From Tamarix chinensis (taxonomy: Eukaryota; Streptophyta; Magnoliopsida; Caryophyllales; Tamaricaceae), in NCBI GenBank assembly GCA_030549775.1, contig CM060175.1:106137422-106201421 (forward strand): DNA of 64,000 nucleotides, in the 5' to 3' direction. The notes under the pieces are model-generated. The model searched no databases. It was not told the DNA's origin and saw only the letters and a list, made by a program, of their open reading frames with translations. Made by a program: the position numbers and the translations under genes. Position 1 is the first letter of the stretch. Every line of letters starts with the position of its first letter. Below are positions 1-11,199 of this stretch, piece after piece.

Positions 1-189
1 TAACATAAAATATTTTACTAGTACAACAACAATGAGTAAAGTAAAGCATAAAATTACATGATCAAAGTAGAGCTATGATACTCTACAAATTAAAATTACA
101 TAGTTGAAACACAACAATAATTAAAGATTATGCAATGATACAACTTGAAAATACAATAACAAATATCATTTTAGTTTCTACCGAGACCA

Positions 190-1038
190 AAACGTTACCA
201 AATATACTCAATCAAATCCATTAATAACCGATGATGAGAATCTCTATCTCGAACTTGGATAATATTTCAAATATATTGTCCATGCTCACTGTATGCTCAC
301 AAAAATACGGTTCATCTACGTCACTTCTATCAAATTGAGATATATCAGCCACAAGTAAATATATGTCATCCTCATCTTTAATAATTATGTTATGTAATAT
401 GATGCAGACATTCATACTGTTACTCAATGTTTATACTTTCCAAAATCGTGTTGGATCTCGTATAACAGCAAGTCGTGCTTGTAAAACTCCAAACACACAT
501 TCAACCCCCTTCCTAACTGACTACTATACTTGAGCAAATAGTTTATTCTTCTCACCTTGTGGATGACGTATAGATTGGATGTAGATAGCCCATGGTGGAT
601 AGATACTATTTGTGAGATAATAGCCTAAATTATATTAGTTACCATTAATTGCAAATGCTACACGTGGAGCATTAACATTGTAAATATCACTAAATACAAG
701 AGATTGATCAAGAACATTAATATTATTACACGAACTAGAAGCAACAAAATATATATGCCAAATCCATAGATCATATGAAGCGTTAGCTTTAAGAATGACC
801 ATCGGCTTCCCATACCCACAAGCATACTGACCTTTCCAACCAACTGGACAATTCTTCCACTTCCAATGCATACAATCAATGCTACCAAGTATACCTGGAC
901 ACCCATGCTGTTCATTCACATAAAATAACTGTTGGAGGTCTAATTGGTTCGGCCTCCTCAAGTACTCTCCTCCAAAAACATTTATCACACCTTCAGCAAA
1001 CTTCACAGTACATTCTCTTGTTGTGGTTTCTCCACGCA
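190..1038 (-). pseudogene. PIF/Harbinger (HARBI1-like) DDE transposase, C-terminal part, decayed
   Basis: Minus-strand reading gives a stretch typical of plant Harbinger transposases (DDE_Tnp_4): a GCPGILGSIDCMHWKW core, then CPVGWKGQY, where the Asp of GSID is the expected first catalytic residue. Further on, a SDIYN-like segment and NVCIILHNIIIKDEDD match the family's C-terminal signature. The region between about 430 and 630 is only readable with frame changes, so the gene is broken. It is the continuation of the fragment at 6021-6506. The 5-bp duplication ACGCA at 1034-1038 and 6021-6025 marks where a 5-kb element split it, and reading across one copy of the duplication restores the family's usual sequence order. 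In an active element this enzyme cuts and joins DNA at TTA-type targets. Here it is non-functional. Confidence 0.85.
1034..1038. repeat. Target-site duplication ACGCA (left)
   Basis: ACGCA directly precedes the TG start of the 4,982-bp insertion. The same five bases follow its CA end at 6021-6025. A 5-bp duplication with TG...CA ends is the mark of LTR retrotransposon integration. Confidence 0.85.
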
Positions 1039-4000
1039 TGTAATACCCCGTATTTTTAAAATCCAGATTTATTAAGTTAATGATTTTATTAGCGTAATTT
1101 GATGTAAACAATTAATCATTTTAATTTTGATTCGTTTTATGAATTTATCGACGATTTCGAATTCATATTTGAATTTAATTAATCGTTGTCGTTGTGAACC
1201 ATTTTAGATAAATTCGTTCACGACCATGATTTTATTATATTCTTATAATTTTCATATTCGGTTAAAAATATGTATTCTTATTCTTTCTTGTATTTTGATT
1301 TTTAATATTTTAGATTCGTTTCCGATTATAACTTCGTCGTGTGATAACGACTTTATTTTGGAGTTATATTTTATTAACGAAATATATTATTTAAATTATG
1401 GAATTTCTGTTTAAATAGTTAAATTTATTTTAATGATTTATCCGTAGAAAATATTTCCGACTTTAAATTTATTCGTTTTCGGAAATCGTTAATATTTTTG
1501 GGAAGTTTTAATTTAAAAGGATTTTCGGAGCTTATTTATGAATTTCTTTCCGAAATTAATTTTCTTTTGTTTTACGCTTTTTGGTTTGTGGAAAATCGGT
1601 TTCGGAAATTATTAAAATTAGTCTCGGTTTATTAGAATTTGACTCAAATATTTTCTTATATGTTTTTAAATATTATTTCGAGGTATTATAATTTATTTTC
1701 GTAAATAATATAAATTTTTACGTTCATTGGTAAATTCTTCCGAAAATATTTCCGAAATTCTTAATATAACTATTTAATTAATTATAAGTCTTCGGATCCG
1801 TCCGAAATAAATTTTCATTTAATAAATTTTAGATAATATATTCCAACAACAATTTTAGATAATTAGTATTTCATTTTATAATTGTATTTGCAAAAAAAAA
1901 AAAAAACCGCAACTCAGTCGGTGCCCCCTTCCTTTTCCTTTTTCTTTTCTCTTTTCCTCTTCTCTTCTGTTTTCCCATTTCCCGTCGACCCCTGACCCTA
2001 CTCCCGTAACCCTGCGCAGCCTCCCTCACCACCTCTTCTCCCCAGCTCTTCCCCGCTCCGGCCAACCTCGCCAACACCTGTCGACCACCGCCGCAGCAAC
2101 CACAGCAGCAGCAGCCGCCGCAGCCACCGCGCAGCAGCGGGCGACAGCGTAGCAGCATCGAAGCGCGCAACAACAAGTCGCACCGGCCATGCCGCCTTCC
2201 GGCCACGGCGAGCTCGGGTGACGACCGGCGAGCCATCCTCGACCTCTGGCACATCTTTTCCGGCCTTCACCTGCCTTGATTTGTTAGTTTCGTTTGATAT
2301 AATTTTCGAAAAACCCTAACCCTTATTTTGATTAATTGGGTATGAGTTAGCTTATAAAAATCTAAATTGATTGTTTGATTATGTATATATGTGTTATAAG
2401 ATTGATTTGGATATGTCAATTGTATGGTTATGTTGGAATTTTGGAAAAATTGGATTTTTAGCCGGGTTATGCCCAATTTTTTTGGATTCGTCCGATTTGA
2501 CGATTTCACACAAATTGATTATACAATATATTTTAAAGTGTATCCAATTTCATTTTGGAACCGTCAATTTGAGAAATTTATGCAGGTTTTATCGAAATTT
2601 GATTCCTAGGTCGAATTTCGGGTGTAATAAAATTGGATCGTATAATTGAGTCGTCCCGCTCAATTGATTTTATAATATCATTTAAAATGTATTTAATTTT
2701 ATATTGGCAGTGTTGATTTGGAAAAATTGTGCGTAATTGACTGGAATTGGATTTTTTGGTCAAAACTCCCGCAAGTTTAAATTAGATTGTGTAATCGGAT
2801 TATTTTATTTAATTGACTATATAAATTATATTAGAATATGTTTAATTACATTTCCGAACCATCAATTTATATGTTTTGGCAAGAATTGATCGGATTTGTG
2901 TTCCGGGCTCAAAAACCCTAATTGTGCTAAATTGGATATTTCTGTTATCGGTTTTGATCAATTGATTAATCGATATGTTATAAAATGTGTTTAATTGCAT
3001 TTCTAAACATTGAATTTGATTAAATTTATATAATTTTACCGAATCGTATTTTCGGGCTTAAAACCCTAGATTTTAAGTGAGATTATGAAATTGGTTATTT
3101 GTATAGTTGTTTCGCTAAAATTAAATTTATAAAAGTAGTTGAAATGATCCTAATTGTATTCTAATACCTTTAATTATAATTAATTGATTTGAATTACCTG
3201 AGTTTATGTCGCGAACTTTAAAACCCTAATTTTGAAAATTGATCATTTGGAATTGAATTATCGGAAGATCATTTTGTTGAAATTGATTGTCTAGATTTAT
3301 CTAAAATTAGTTTAATTGTGTTTTAAAACTATCAACTTGAGGTAATCAAAGTGATTTGGCCGATTTGTGGTTTAGGTATTAAAAACCCTAATTTTCGGGG
3401 ATGATTTTATAAAATTGATTTTTGCTATGTGTATTTTATCTAATCGAATTCTATCTTTGGGTTTTAAATCATTTAAATCCTGTTTTAACCTAATCGGTTT
3501 GGACTTGGTTTTATGCAAGTGGTTGGTTTACCTATTTAGTTGTAAAACCTAATGAAGAAGTTATCTTTGATAAATTAACTTATAATCGATTATCTTTCTT
3601 GGGCTTCCCAAATTAATTTGAAATGTCCTAAGTGTATTTGTATTAATCCGTTTTGATTTATATTTAATCTTAAATCTTAATAGAGCTATGCTCTTAAGTC
3701 CTAAGTTTTGGACATGTTTCCCAAGAAAGATCATTTGTGTTCGTTTGCGTTTATTTAATTATAATACGTGAATTATTAATTGATAAGATAGTTTCTAACC
3801 TAGTTTCGATTTCTATCTGCGATCTAGGAAAGCTTTATTGTGGATCCGCGAGCTAGTGATCTCTCTCTCCCTCTTATCTCGCTTAGCTAGCTTCGGATCC
3901 AGGTAAGTTTCTACTTACCTCCACTTATGGGTGTTTTGTAAGAATGTGACTAAGAACAACTATGCGTGTGTGTTATGTGCCTTGTGTACCATGTGTTATG

Positions 4001-6020
4001 CCATGTGGTGTACCTTATGTTTTAAATGACTAATTACTTGTAGCGCAGCTTGGAGCCGAGGTATGCTTATATGTATTCCTTACGACATGTGTGTAATGAT
4101 TGTTCTATTGTGTTTGTGATATTTTATGACGTGACCCTCTAGGACATACATGTTAGGATATTAATAATATGATGTGTGATGAAAGGATGAAATGGGGGAG
4201 AATGTGGAAGTAAGAACAATTAAGGAAGAGTAGAGTGATGGGTTAAGAGTGGAAATTTAATAGACGAAGGATGAGTATGGGCGCCATGGGAAGTAAGTAA
4301 TGTTAGATGAAAAGTAGAGAGATTACTTGTGGGGTAAGAAATGTGCTAGGGTTTGGAGTGGCTAACTAGGGTTTTTCGATCATCTACGAAATCAATGAGT
4401 AAAGTGATATGATTTGGGATTGAACCTAAACCTAAATAAGATGAGGTGTTTGACGATAAATGAATTAATAGTAGTGAAGTAAGAGGAAGTTGGGTTATAG
4501 GTTTAATTAGTGTTCCAAGGGAAACCCTAGAGGCTAATAGCAGGTGGAGTTTGATGTCACGAGGTGTTGGGCCTTAACCCACACCCTTAGGAGTTGGTTT
4601 TCATCATGTGTAAGTGTAAAGGGGAATGGATACCGAGGTGTGATAAGGGGTGCAAGAGTCCCAAGATATGGGACGGGCCCTCCTGCGAGGATAAGTGTGG
4701 ATATAGTTAGCCATACATGTCAAGGGTAAAATACTTTCAAATAAGATATGTTAAGACACTAATTACTTAAAGAGGAAGATGTTGAGCCGAACCTAGACCG
4801 GTCCACCGGCGAATAATAGTGGTTAGGGCCGGGGTGCCCTACATGACCGATCCACCGGCTATAATAGTGGCCAGGCGTATTTTGCCCTGCATGATTTTCG
4901 GTCCACCGGCTATAATAGTGGGGGATTCCGTGCTCAACAAACCGAACGTAATAACGATAAGACATGGGAAAGACACAAAATAATTACAGTGAAACATCAT
5001 GTGAGTCGGGGCCAGACCGGTCCACCGGCAAATAATAGTGGCCAGGAGCGTTTTGCCCTGCATGACCGGTTCACCGGCTATAATAGTGGCCAGGCGCGTT
5101 TTGCCCTGCATGACCGGTCCACCGGCTATAATAGTGGGGTTCCCGCACTCACATGAATTGATAAAGACTATGATGTGAATCAACTATATTTACCAGAGAT
5201 CTAAAGAATGAGTCTACCCGGACCATAGCCGGCTTTTATTATCTGTATTACTACATGCTGCTCATTTCCATGAGCAGAGGACTCGATTCGGCTTGGTTTG
5301 GTTTGGCATTGTCCAAAAATGCCCGATTGGTTGGTTTAATATTGTCCATGAATGCTCAGTTAGTTTATCTGAATCTCTTATTGGATTAAGATGTTTGCTG
5401 CCACACTTACATGTTTAAATAGGATGTTACATATGTTCCGCATGTTACTATATGTGCATGGTAGGATTTATGATGTGGACACTGAGTATGCATAATATTG
5501 TATCAACATAATGTACCATGATTTAATATGCACTTGATGTTGTAATTTATGTCTCTCCCATAAGATAGGGTAATGGGACTTACTCAGTATTGGACCCGTA
5601 CTGATACTACCTTGGTTGAATGGGTCCTGTGATGATCCACTGATGGTGGAGAGCAGACCTCTTGTGCAGGTTTAAGATCAGATACTATTTTGGGGTGGAA
5701 GACTTGACTTGAGAGAGTAGGCAATCCATAATTTAATCTATCGGGATTTGTCTGGTTTAACTATATTTATTTTTGGAAGTTTCAAGTATTGTATATAAAA
5801 TTTAATGGTGTTATAATTGTCTTTTAATTTTATCGTACTCTGATAAGCTTTTAAAATTCGGATTTAATTGTTTGACAGGTTTTAGCCTTGTATCTAACAT
5901 GAGATAGATGGTTGACATTTATCTTGTATTAGATGGGGCGGTAACATTTCCCAAATTCTCTCCTAGCTTCTGCTTTATTCTTTAAAAAAAAATTCAGGAG
6001 TGAAATTTGGGGGTGTTACA
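1039..6020. mobile_element. Giant LTR-type element, probably a solo LTR (copy 1)
   Basis: The element starts TGTAATACCCCG and ends GGGGGTGTTACA, giving TG...CA ends with a short imperfect inverted repeat, and is flanked by the 5-bp duplication ACGCA. It is 4,982 bp long. I see no gag or pol coding and no second copy of its own ends inside it, so the simplest reading is a solo LTR left by recombination of a retrotransposon with very long LTRs (Ogre/Tat-like or LARD-like; lineage not proven). Internally there is an AT-rich start, a pyrimidine/C-rich block at about 1905-2275, a long T-rich stretch, and the CCACCGG repeat block at 4799-5150. A related copy lies at 40187-45236. Small open frames in the C-rich block are low-complexity and were not called as genes. 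Confidence 0.75.
4799..5150. repeat. CCACCGG/TAATAGTGG repeat block in copy 1
   Basis: Two groups of three imperfect units of about 45-50 bp have the core GGTCCACCGGC-(n)-TAATAGTGG, followed by a CAGG..GTTTTGCCCTGCATGA tail. The third unit of each group instead runs into GGGG(A)TTCC.G..CTCA. Between the groups lies CATGTGAGTCGGGGCCAGACC. The same grouping and the same spacer recur in copy 2 at 44117-44580, so the arrangement is an inherited part of the family rather than a chance array. Confidence 0.85.
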
Positions 6021-6506
6021 ACGCACATATTCATTACAACTATTGGCTAACGTTCCATATGCTAACATTCGTAAAGTGGCTGTGCATTTTTGCAACGGTG
6101 ATAAACCATGCCTCTCTGATGCCTTAAATCTCTGAGCAAATTATGGAGTGCGGTTACCTAAAGCTTCTATTATACGAAGGAAAATAAGTTTCCTCATTTG
6201 AAATCTACGACAAAATTGTGCATTCTTATAAGTTGGATTCTCAAAAAAGTAGTCAGCTTACAAGCGATTATAGCCACTTTGACGATCTCTATTTATGTAA
6301 TTAGATTTATTAACTCTTACTCGTGGCTGTGCATATTGTGAAAGCTCTTGTAATAACTCCTATTGGTGGCGTAGTTGATTTTCAAGGTTGAATATGTAAT
6401 CATTGACCTTTTTGACTATTTCATTTTCTATACCGTTGAATGTATTGTACTCTTCATCATCTAGTGAAGAACTTGATGAAGAATGTGTGGATGAGCTAGA
6501 ATACAT
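6021..6506 (-). pseudogene. PIF/Harbinger transposase, N-terminal part, decayed
   Basis: An ATG at 6506 opens a Ser-rich start (MYSSSS...), followed by ENEIVKKVNDY and, after in-frame stops, RRFQMRKLIFLRIIEAL, LSPLQKCTATLRMLAYG and SCNEYVR. The last three are classic N-terminal landmarks of plant Harbinger transposases. Two or more stop codons show decay. The frame ends at the ACGCA duplication where the 5-kb element sits, and picks up again at 1038. Its partner ORF1 lies upstream (in the minus direction) at 7126-8535, the usual order in this superfamily. Confidence 0.82.
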
Positions 6507-7125
6507 GTTTTTCTTAATTCTTTATGAAACTTAATGGTTGGTAAGAATAAATAGTGGTAGATGGTTTGGGTTGTTGGACTAACTTCATGTCAAATATATA
6601 GAGCTTGTGGATTTTGTAATAATGTAAATCAGAAATAATGTGTTGGAGGAAGACAAAGGCAACACATGTGCCTATAATTATGGTGTTCTAATGCATTGGA
6701 TAAAAACAAGGCATCTAATGTGCCTATAATAATTTATATTATTACCTAAAAAACATATCACAAATAATGTGTTAGTTAAAGACAAAGACAACCCATGTGC
6801 ATACTATATTAGTGTTCTAATAACTAAAACATTAATGATCCTTTGGAACAAAACAAATTACTTTGGAACACAACATAAATAGAAAATTATTTTGGAACAC
6901 AACAAAAGTGTGAAAATTAAACAAAAGCTAGTACATAAAGTTAAAATGCGGATAACTAAAACATTAATTTGGAACGCAACATAAATGCATAAAACTTATA
7001 ATAGCATAATAAAAATACATAAGAGCATTAATCATAAGTCTTCCTCATTCATCATCTTCGGGGCACAAGTCAGCTTTCAATTGTGCAAACCACATATCTT
7101 GTTAAGGTGATTTGCTTTTTAGTAA
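6507..7125. other. Non-coding spacer between Harbinger transposase and ORF1
   Basis: AT-rich sequence with no readable coding. It contains loosely repeated phrases such as 'ttggaacacaaca' and 'gtgcctataat', which look like local duplications. Confidence 0.5.
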
Positions 7126-8535
7126 TTATAATTTCCCGTATTGTCTCCACTTCTTCGTCATGATCTTATCCTCATCAATTTTTACCCTATGAGCTTCCAA
7201 ATTCATCTTTTCCTCTACAATTTTGAAATAATTTTGAATTGTGTGAGATGCCTCATTTATTGATTGATTGGTTGCATTTACTGAATTAATTGCCTCATTA
7301 ACAATAGCATATTTTCCTGTTTGTTGCCTGCCTGGAGGACGAGGTAGAAATTCTTCTATTGGGGGGGTAACACTAGTTGGAGTGCTAAGATTTGAGGATG
7401 TGTTCGAGGATGCACCACTTTCATTCACTCTACTCCTCTTTGCTCCACTGCTTGTAGATTAAGATGGTCGGTCATGATATTTGTCTTTCCACTTTAGCTC
7501 ATGCCTCAATATTTTCCAAACATGCATTCAGTTAAATTTGCTACCATTAGTAGTTACATAGAATTGGTGTGCTTTATTAATAACATCAATTTCTAATTCT
7601 CCGCTTTTTTGCTTTATAAGTGCTTGATTGTATGCAGCACTAAAATTTGTTCTTTCTTTCGAACTCATTCTATAGTGATTCTTGCATTGATTGGGGGTTT
7701 GTTCACTACTACCACCTCTAAATTTATTATAGCCTTCAGCGATTTTATCCCAAAAAGTATCAGAAGATTGATTTGTTCCTACAAAGATATTATTCATCAT
7801 ATTAATGTGCATATGAACTAATGTCTTGCTGTCTTCTCTAGACCACGTAAACTTTGGGTGCTTTTTTCCCCTTGAGTGTATGTCAACAATAGGGCTCTCC
7901 TCTTCCCTTTTTGGCTCCCCCTCATCATCATCATCATCATCATCATTGCCACCAGCATCAATATTTTCACCAATTTCTTCATTGACATCAGTCATACTAA
8001 GTTGTATTAAGAAAGTAGGAAAAAGTATTTGTGACATATGATAGCCTTTACTAGAGCCACAGGTCATAGGGCGTTGATCTATCGAAGGTTCTAGTGAATA
8101 ACTTCCTTGATTAAAATTCCATCTTTGAAATTGAGTAGGTAAAAAAGTTTGAACTTGTGGATAAGAGTAGTTTGGTGAGTACGAATCAAATTGTCGAGAT
8201 GATGGATGTTGAGGTTGATGTTGAGAAAATAGTGGTGGGTTCTGACTTTATTAAGTGGGTGTAAAAATTCAAGCTTGCAATTCATCTAGAGTTGGTGTGT
8301 AACAATCATATTTTTGGAATTGTTATGAAAGGTTTAGGGTATTGGAATTTATTTGAAAATATTTTCAACATTCCATATTAGGTACTTGGACTCCATAATT
8401 TTACACATTTTGAGTATGTTGTGTACCTTGATGAGGTTGGCTATTTTATGATTTTTGATGGGGTGGATGAATTTGTGAAATTATTTACTTTTTAACTCTA
8501 CCTTTACCTTTGTTGATGATATAATTTGAGTCCAT
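7126..8535 (-). pseudogene. Harbinger ORF1 (Myb/SANT trihelix-like protein), decayed
   Basis: A start codon at 8535 begins MDSNYIINKGKGRVKK and then meets a stop. The best-preserved parts are 7528-8067 and 7126-7428. The first carries an Asp/Glu run (from a CAT microsatellite at about 7925-7950), then KFTWSREDSKTLVHMHINMMNN, FWDKIAEGYNKFRG and PNQCKNHYR, i.e. a Myb/SANT DNA-binding domain. The second carries RPPGRQQ and a coiled region with EEKMNLEAHRVKIDEDKI. This matches the ORF1 proteins of plant PIF/Harbinger elements, often annotated as 'glutathione S-transferase T3-like'. In active elements ORF1 helps the transposase reach DNA and the nucleus. Several stops and frame breaks make it a pseudogene. 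Confidence 0.75.
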
Positions 8536-8938
8536 TTTGAAGGTAACTATTACAATATTAGTGTTAAATAAAAAAAATTAATAGAGTTTATACTAGTCAT
8601 AGTAGTAGTAGTAATAGTAAAAATAAAGAATATCAACAATTTCTAATAGTAATTAATAATAACATTAATAACCATAATAAAGACAATGACAATAGAAATT
8701 AAATATACTAACATAAATATTAATTAACAAGACTAATAATAACAATAATAACAATAAAAATAACTAGCTAAGAGTAACTAAATAAATTTTTAACTAGACA
8801 GTAACAACAATAACAATGACAATAACTAAATAAGAGTAACATAAATAAATTTATAACTAATAACAATAATAATAACAGTAATAGTAACTAAATAAGAGTA
8901 ACTTAGTCTCTCTTAAAAAAAAGGCACTAAAAAGGACT

Positions 8939-8940
<2 letters not shown>

Positions 8941-9021
<81 letters not shown>
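8941..9021. repeat. (TAA)n microsatellite
   Basis: About 27 uninterrupted trinucleotide units. The flanks at 8640-8900 are rich in related TAATAA/AACAAT motifs, consistent with an expanding AT-rich tract at the edge of the Harbinger remnant. Confidence 0.95.
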
Positions 9022-10294
9022 GATAAAGAAGGTGATGTGAAAATACAATATTGAGACAACCTATTTGTAGATCCTAAAATTCATTATTAAAAAAAATGGT
9101 TAAGATAATAATGAAGATAATAAATTATTCAAAAAAATCCAACTAATAAATAAGACACTAACACTTAGTGAAAAGCGCTAGTAATTTTTTTTGTCAGTTT
9201 TATTTTTAAAACGATGAATTTTAGCTGTTAGTAGCCCAAAACCATACGTTTTAATGTAACAAAATGAATAAAAAAATATATATAAACTGTGTTTGAAATG
9301 CATTTTAAACGACCATCTTACATATTAAACGTGTTTAATATGGCTATTAAGCTGCGTGATGAATTTTTTTGCTCCAGATTAATTTCCTACATTCTGTCAT
9401 ATATTTTTTTTTACACCACTATTGCAGCAGTATTGCACCAAATCAGCAGGTACAAAAAAAAAAGTTGTGCACTTCTGCTGTGGGCTATCTTAGGGAGTTT
9501 ACGTAAAAAATGATGTTAGAGACAAAATTTAGTTTTTAAAACCATTTTATAAATAAAAACTGCACACAATGTTGCACGCTTTGAGCTATCAATTTGAGTT
9601 AATAAAGTTTATTCGTTAAAGACATGATTCATAATCTACTTATATAAGTGGTTTGATTTATTAGAGTAAAAGAACCGATTGTTGAGTACTTGAACATTGT
9701 TATTTCCAGTGATATGTTATAATCCAGTAGTTTAACCGAAACTATGGAGACTTTAACTAGGAACAAAATATCTGATCGTCGGGCACATAGACCAAGCCCG
9801 CGACAAATGGGTTTTTGCGGGCGTACAAGTTCCACAGTCGGTATTGATTAGCATTAACTAAAAATAGTTGTTTGATGGCTAGCACGGAATTTAAAGTTTG
9901 ACAAAGTCTTCCTAAGGAGAAATTTTTAGGTATATTTTGCCCACTACGTACATTTTCATACAAATAGAATAATTAAATATCAATTTCTTACTTTTATAAT
10001 CATGGCTTTATAATGAGTCGGACTTTCACAAAACGTAACTTATGCAATGTGTGGGTCGCGATAGATTAGATGATAGTAAGTTCCCTAAGGGGTAGTAAAA
10101 TTAAATGTTGATTTAAGTAATGCTGGATAACCGGATATGCGTGGCATCACGAGGAGTTGATACAGGAGACAATCGGAGCAGACGAATCTTTGTCCCTGTG
10201 GCAACCTATCATTTCTTGCACACGATTTTCAAAACCGTTAGATTTTCTACGATTACAAGGACGTGAATTCAATGGTTGATGTCCTTGCTCTTCT
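9022..10294. other. No supported gene
   Basis: AT-rich DNA. Short open frames on the minus strand around 9630-9960 (one with a run reading ARKNPFVAGLVYVPDD) show no domain I recognise and overlap each other in different frames. I see no RNA gene. Confidence 0.5.
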
Positions 10295-10311
10295 CGGTGA
10301 CCTAAGAATCC
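10295..10311. repeat. SINE target-site duplication, left copy (17 bp)
   Basis: CGGTGACCTAAGAATCC here is repeated exactly at 10560-10576, and the GC-rich insert lies between the two copies. Confidence 0.85.
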
Positions 10312-10559
10312 TATGCCAAAAGGCGATTCCCTCGCCCCCAGGGCCTCCGCCAGCCGGTCCGACAGTACCGAAGGAGGTAAACTACGGTGGTCCAACGGCT
10401 GAGCACATAGTGGTCCAGCTCCAGGACGTCCACAAGAAGTCACCCCCACAAACAGAAGGTTGAAACTCCCACACTACAACTTGTCCCCCGAAAGTTTCGA
10501 ACATGGGACCTCCTATGCCAACAACCATGCCCCAACCAACTGGGATACGCCCGCACGGA
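10312..10559 (-). mobile_element. tRNA-derived SINE
   Basis: This 248-bp GC-rich insert is flanked by a perfect 17-bp duplication. Read on the minus strand it starts with a tRNA-like head: GTATCCCAGTTGGTTGGGGC fits an RNA polymerase III A box, and ATGTTCGAAAC about 30 bases later fits a B box. The body ends in GGGGGCGAGGGAATCGCC then TTTTGGC, a short T-run end rather than poly(A), which recalls Au-type plant SINEs; family assignment is from memory. SINEs are copied by LINE enzymes in trans, and the long duplication fits that route. The intact duplication points to a fairly recent insertion. Apparent open frames across it are chance. Confidence 0.8.
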
Positions 10560-10576
10560 CGGTGACCTAAGAATCC
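10560..10576. repeat. SINE target-site duplication, right copy (17 bp)
   Basis: Identical to 10295-10311. The neighbouring bases differ, so the duplication is exactly 17 bp. Confidence 0.85.
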
Positions 10577-11044
10577 GTTTGGATAAAGGTTAGTTTAAAT
10601 TAAATTAAATGAGGTAGGTGAACTTAATTTAGATAATTAGAGACAAATGTTGTAAAATATTTTTTAGATATTTATCCGTTAACTCAGGAAAATAAGTCAT
10701 AACCTTATTTATTTTGAGTTGAATGGAGATGAAGAGCTAAGTTTTATAGACAATTTAATATTAACCTTGTTTAACTACCGATTAAGTGGTTAAATATATT
10801 ATAAGTTAAAGATGTTAAAAAAGGCTAACTGTTAACTTAATCTAACCTAACATAAATTAAGTCCTAAAATAATCTGACAAACAAGTGAACTACAAATTTT
10901 AACTTCTATTAGCCTAGTTTAACTGTTATCCAAATAACACATGATCAAGTTTAGTCCCCATAATATTTTAAGTCCCCTCCTAATTGTATGTAGGATAGGA
11001 TTATATATATATATATATAACATATTTGCAGTACAATGACACAA
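10577..11044. mobile_element. Possible MITE remnant
   Basis: TTTGGATAAAGGTTA near 10579 and its imperfect inverse TAACTGTTATCCAAA near 10920-10935 bracket about 350 bp of AT-rich DNA without coding. No clear target duplication could be fixed, so this is a weak call. A short (TA)n tract is at 11003-11021. Confidence 0.3.
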
Positions 11045-11047
11045 AAC

Positions 11048-11145
11048 CAACGACCAAAATGGCCCAAATTAGCTTATAAAATACCAAATTAGCCCTTGTT
11101 ACAAAACTAACCAAAAGGGCATTTTCTATTAGATGAACTAAGCGG
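11048..11145 (+). repeat. Left terminal inverted repeat of decayed MULE
   Basis: Pairs with 17213-17306 in reverse orientation. I estimate roughly three quarters identity by eye, with small indels. Confidence 0.7.
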
Positions 11146-11199
11146 ATAATTTTTATTATTCCTTTTTTGGTAAGTACATGCCTTTTCAAACGGTGTTCT

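Noticed and set aside
1871..2270. Arg/Gly/Leu-rich frames on the minus strand
   Set aside because: Same compositional effect in the C-rich block of copy 1.
10480..10559. A functional tRNA gene
   Set aside because: Only A- and B-box-like motifs are present, with no cloverleaf-forming acceptor stem; the 17-bp duplication shows it is a SINE head.
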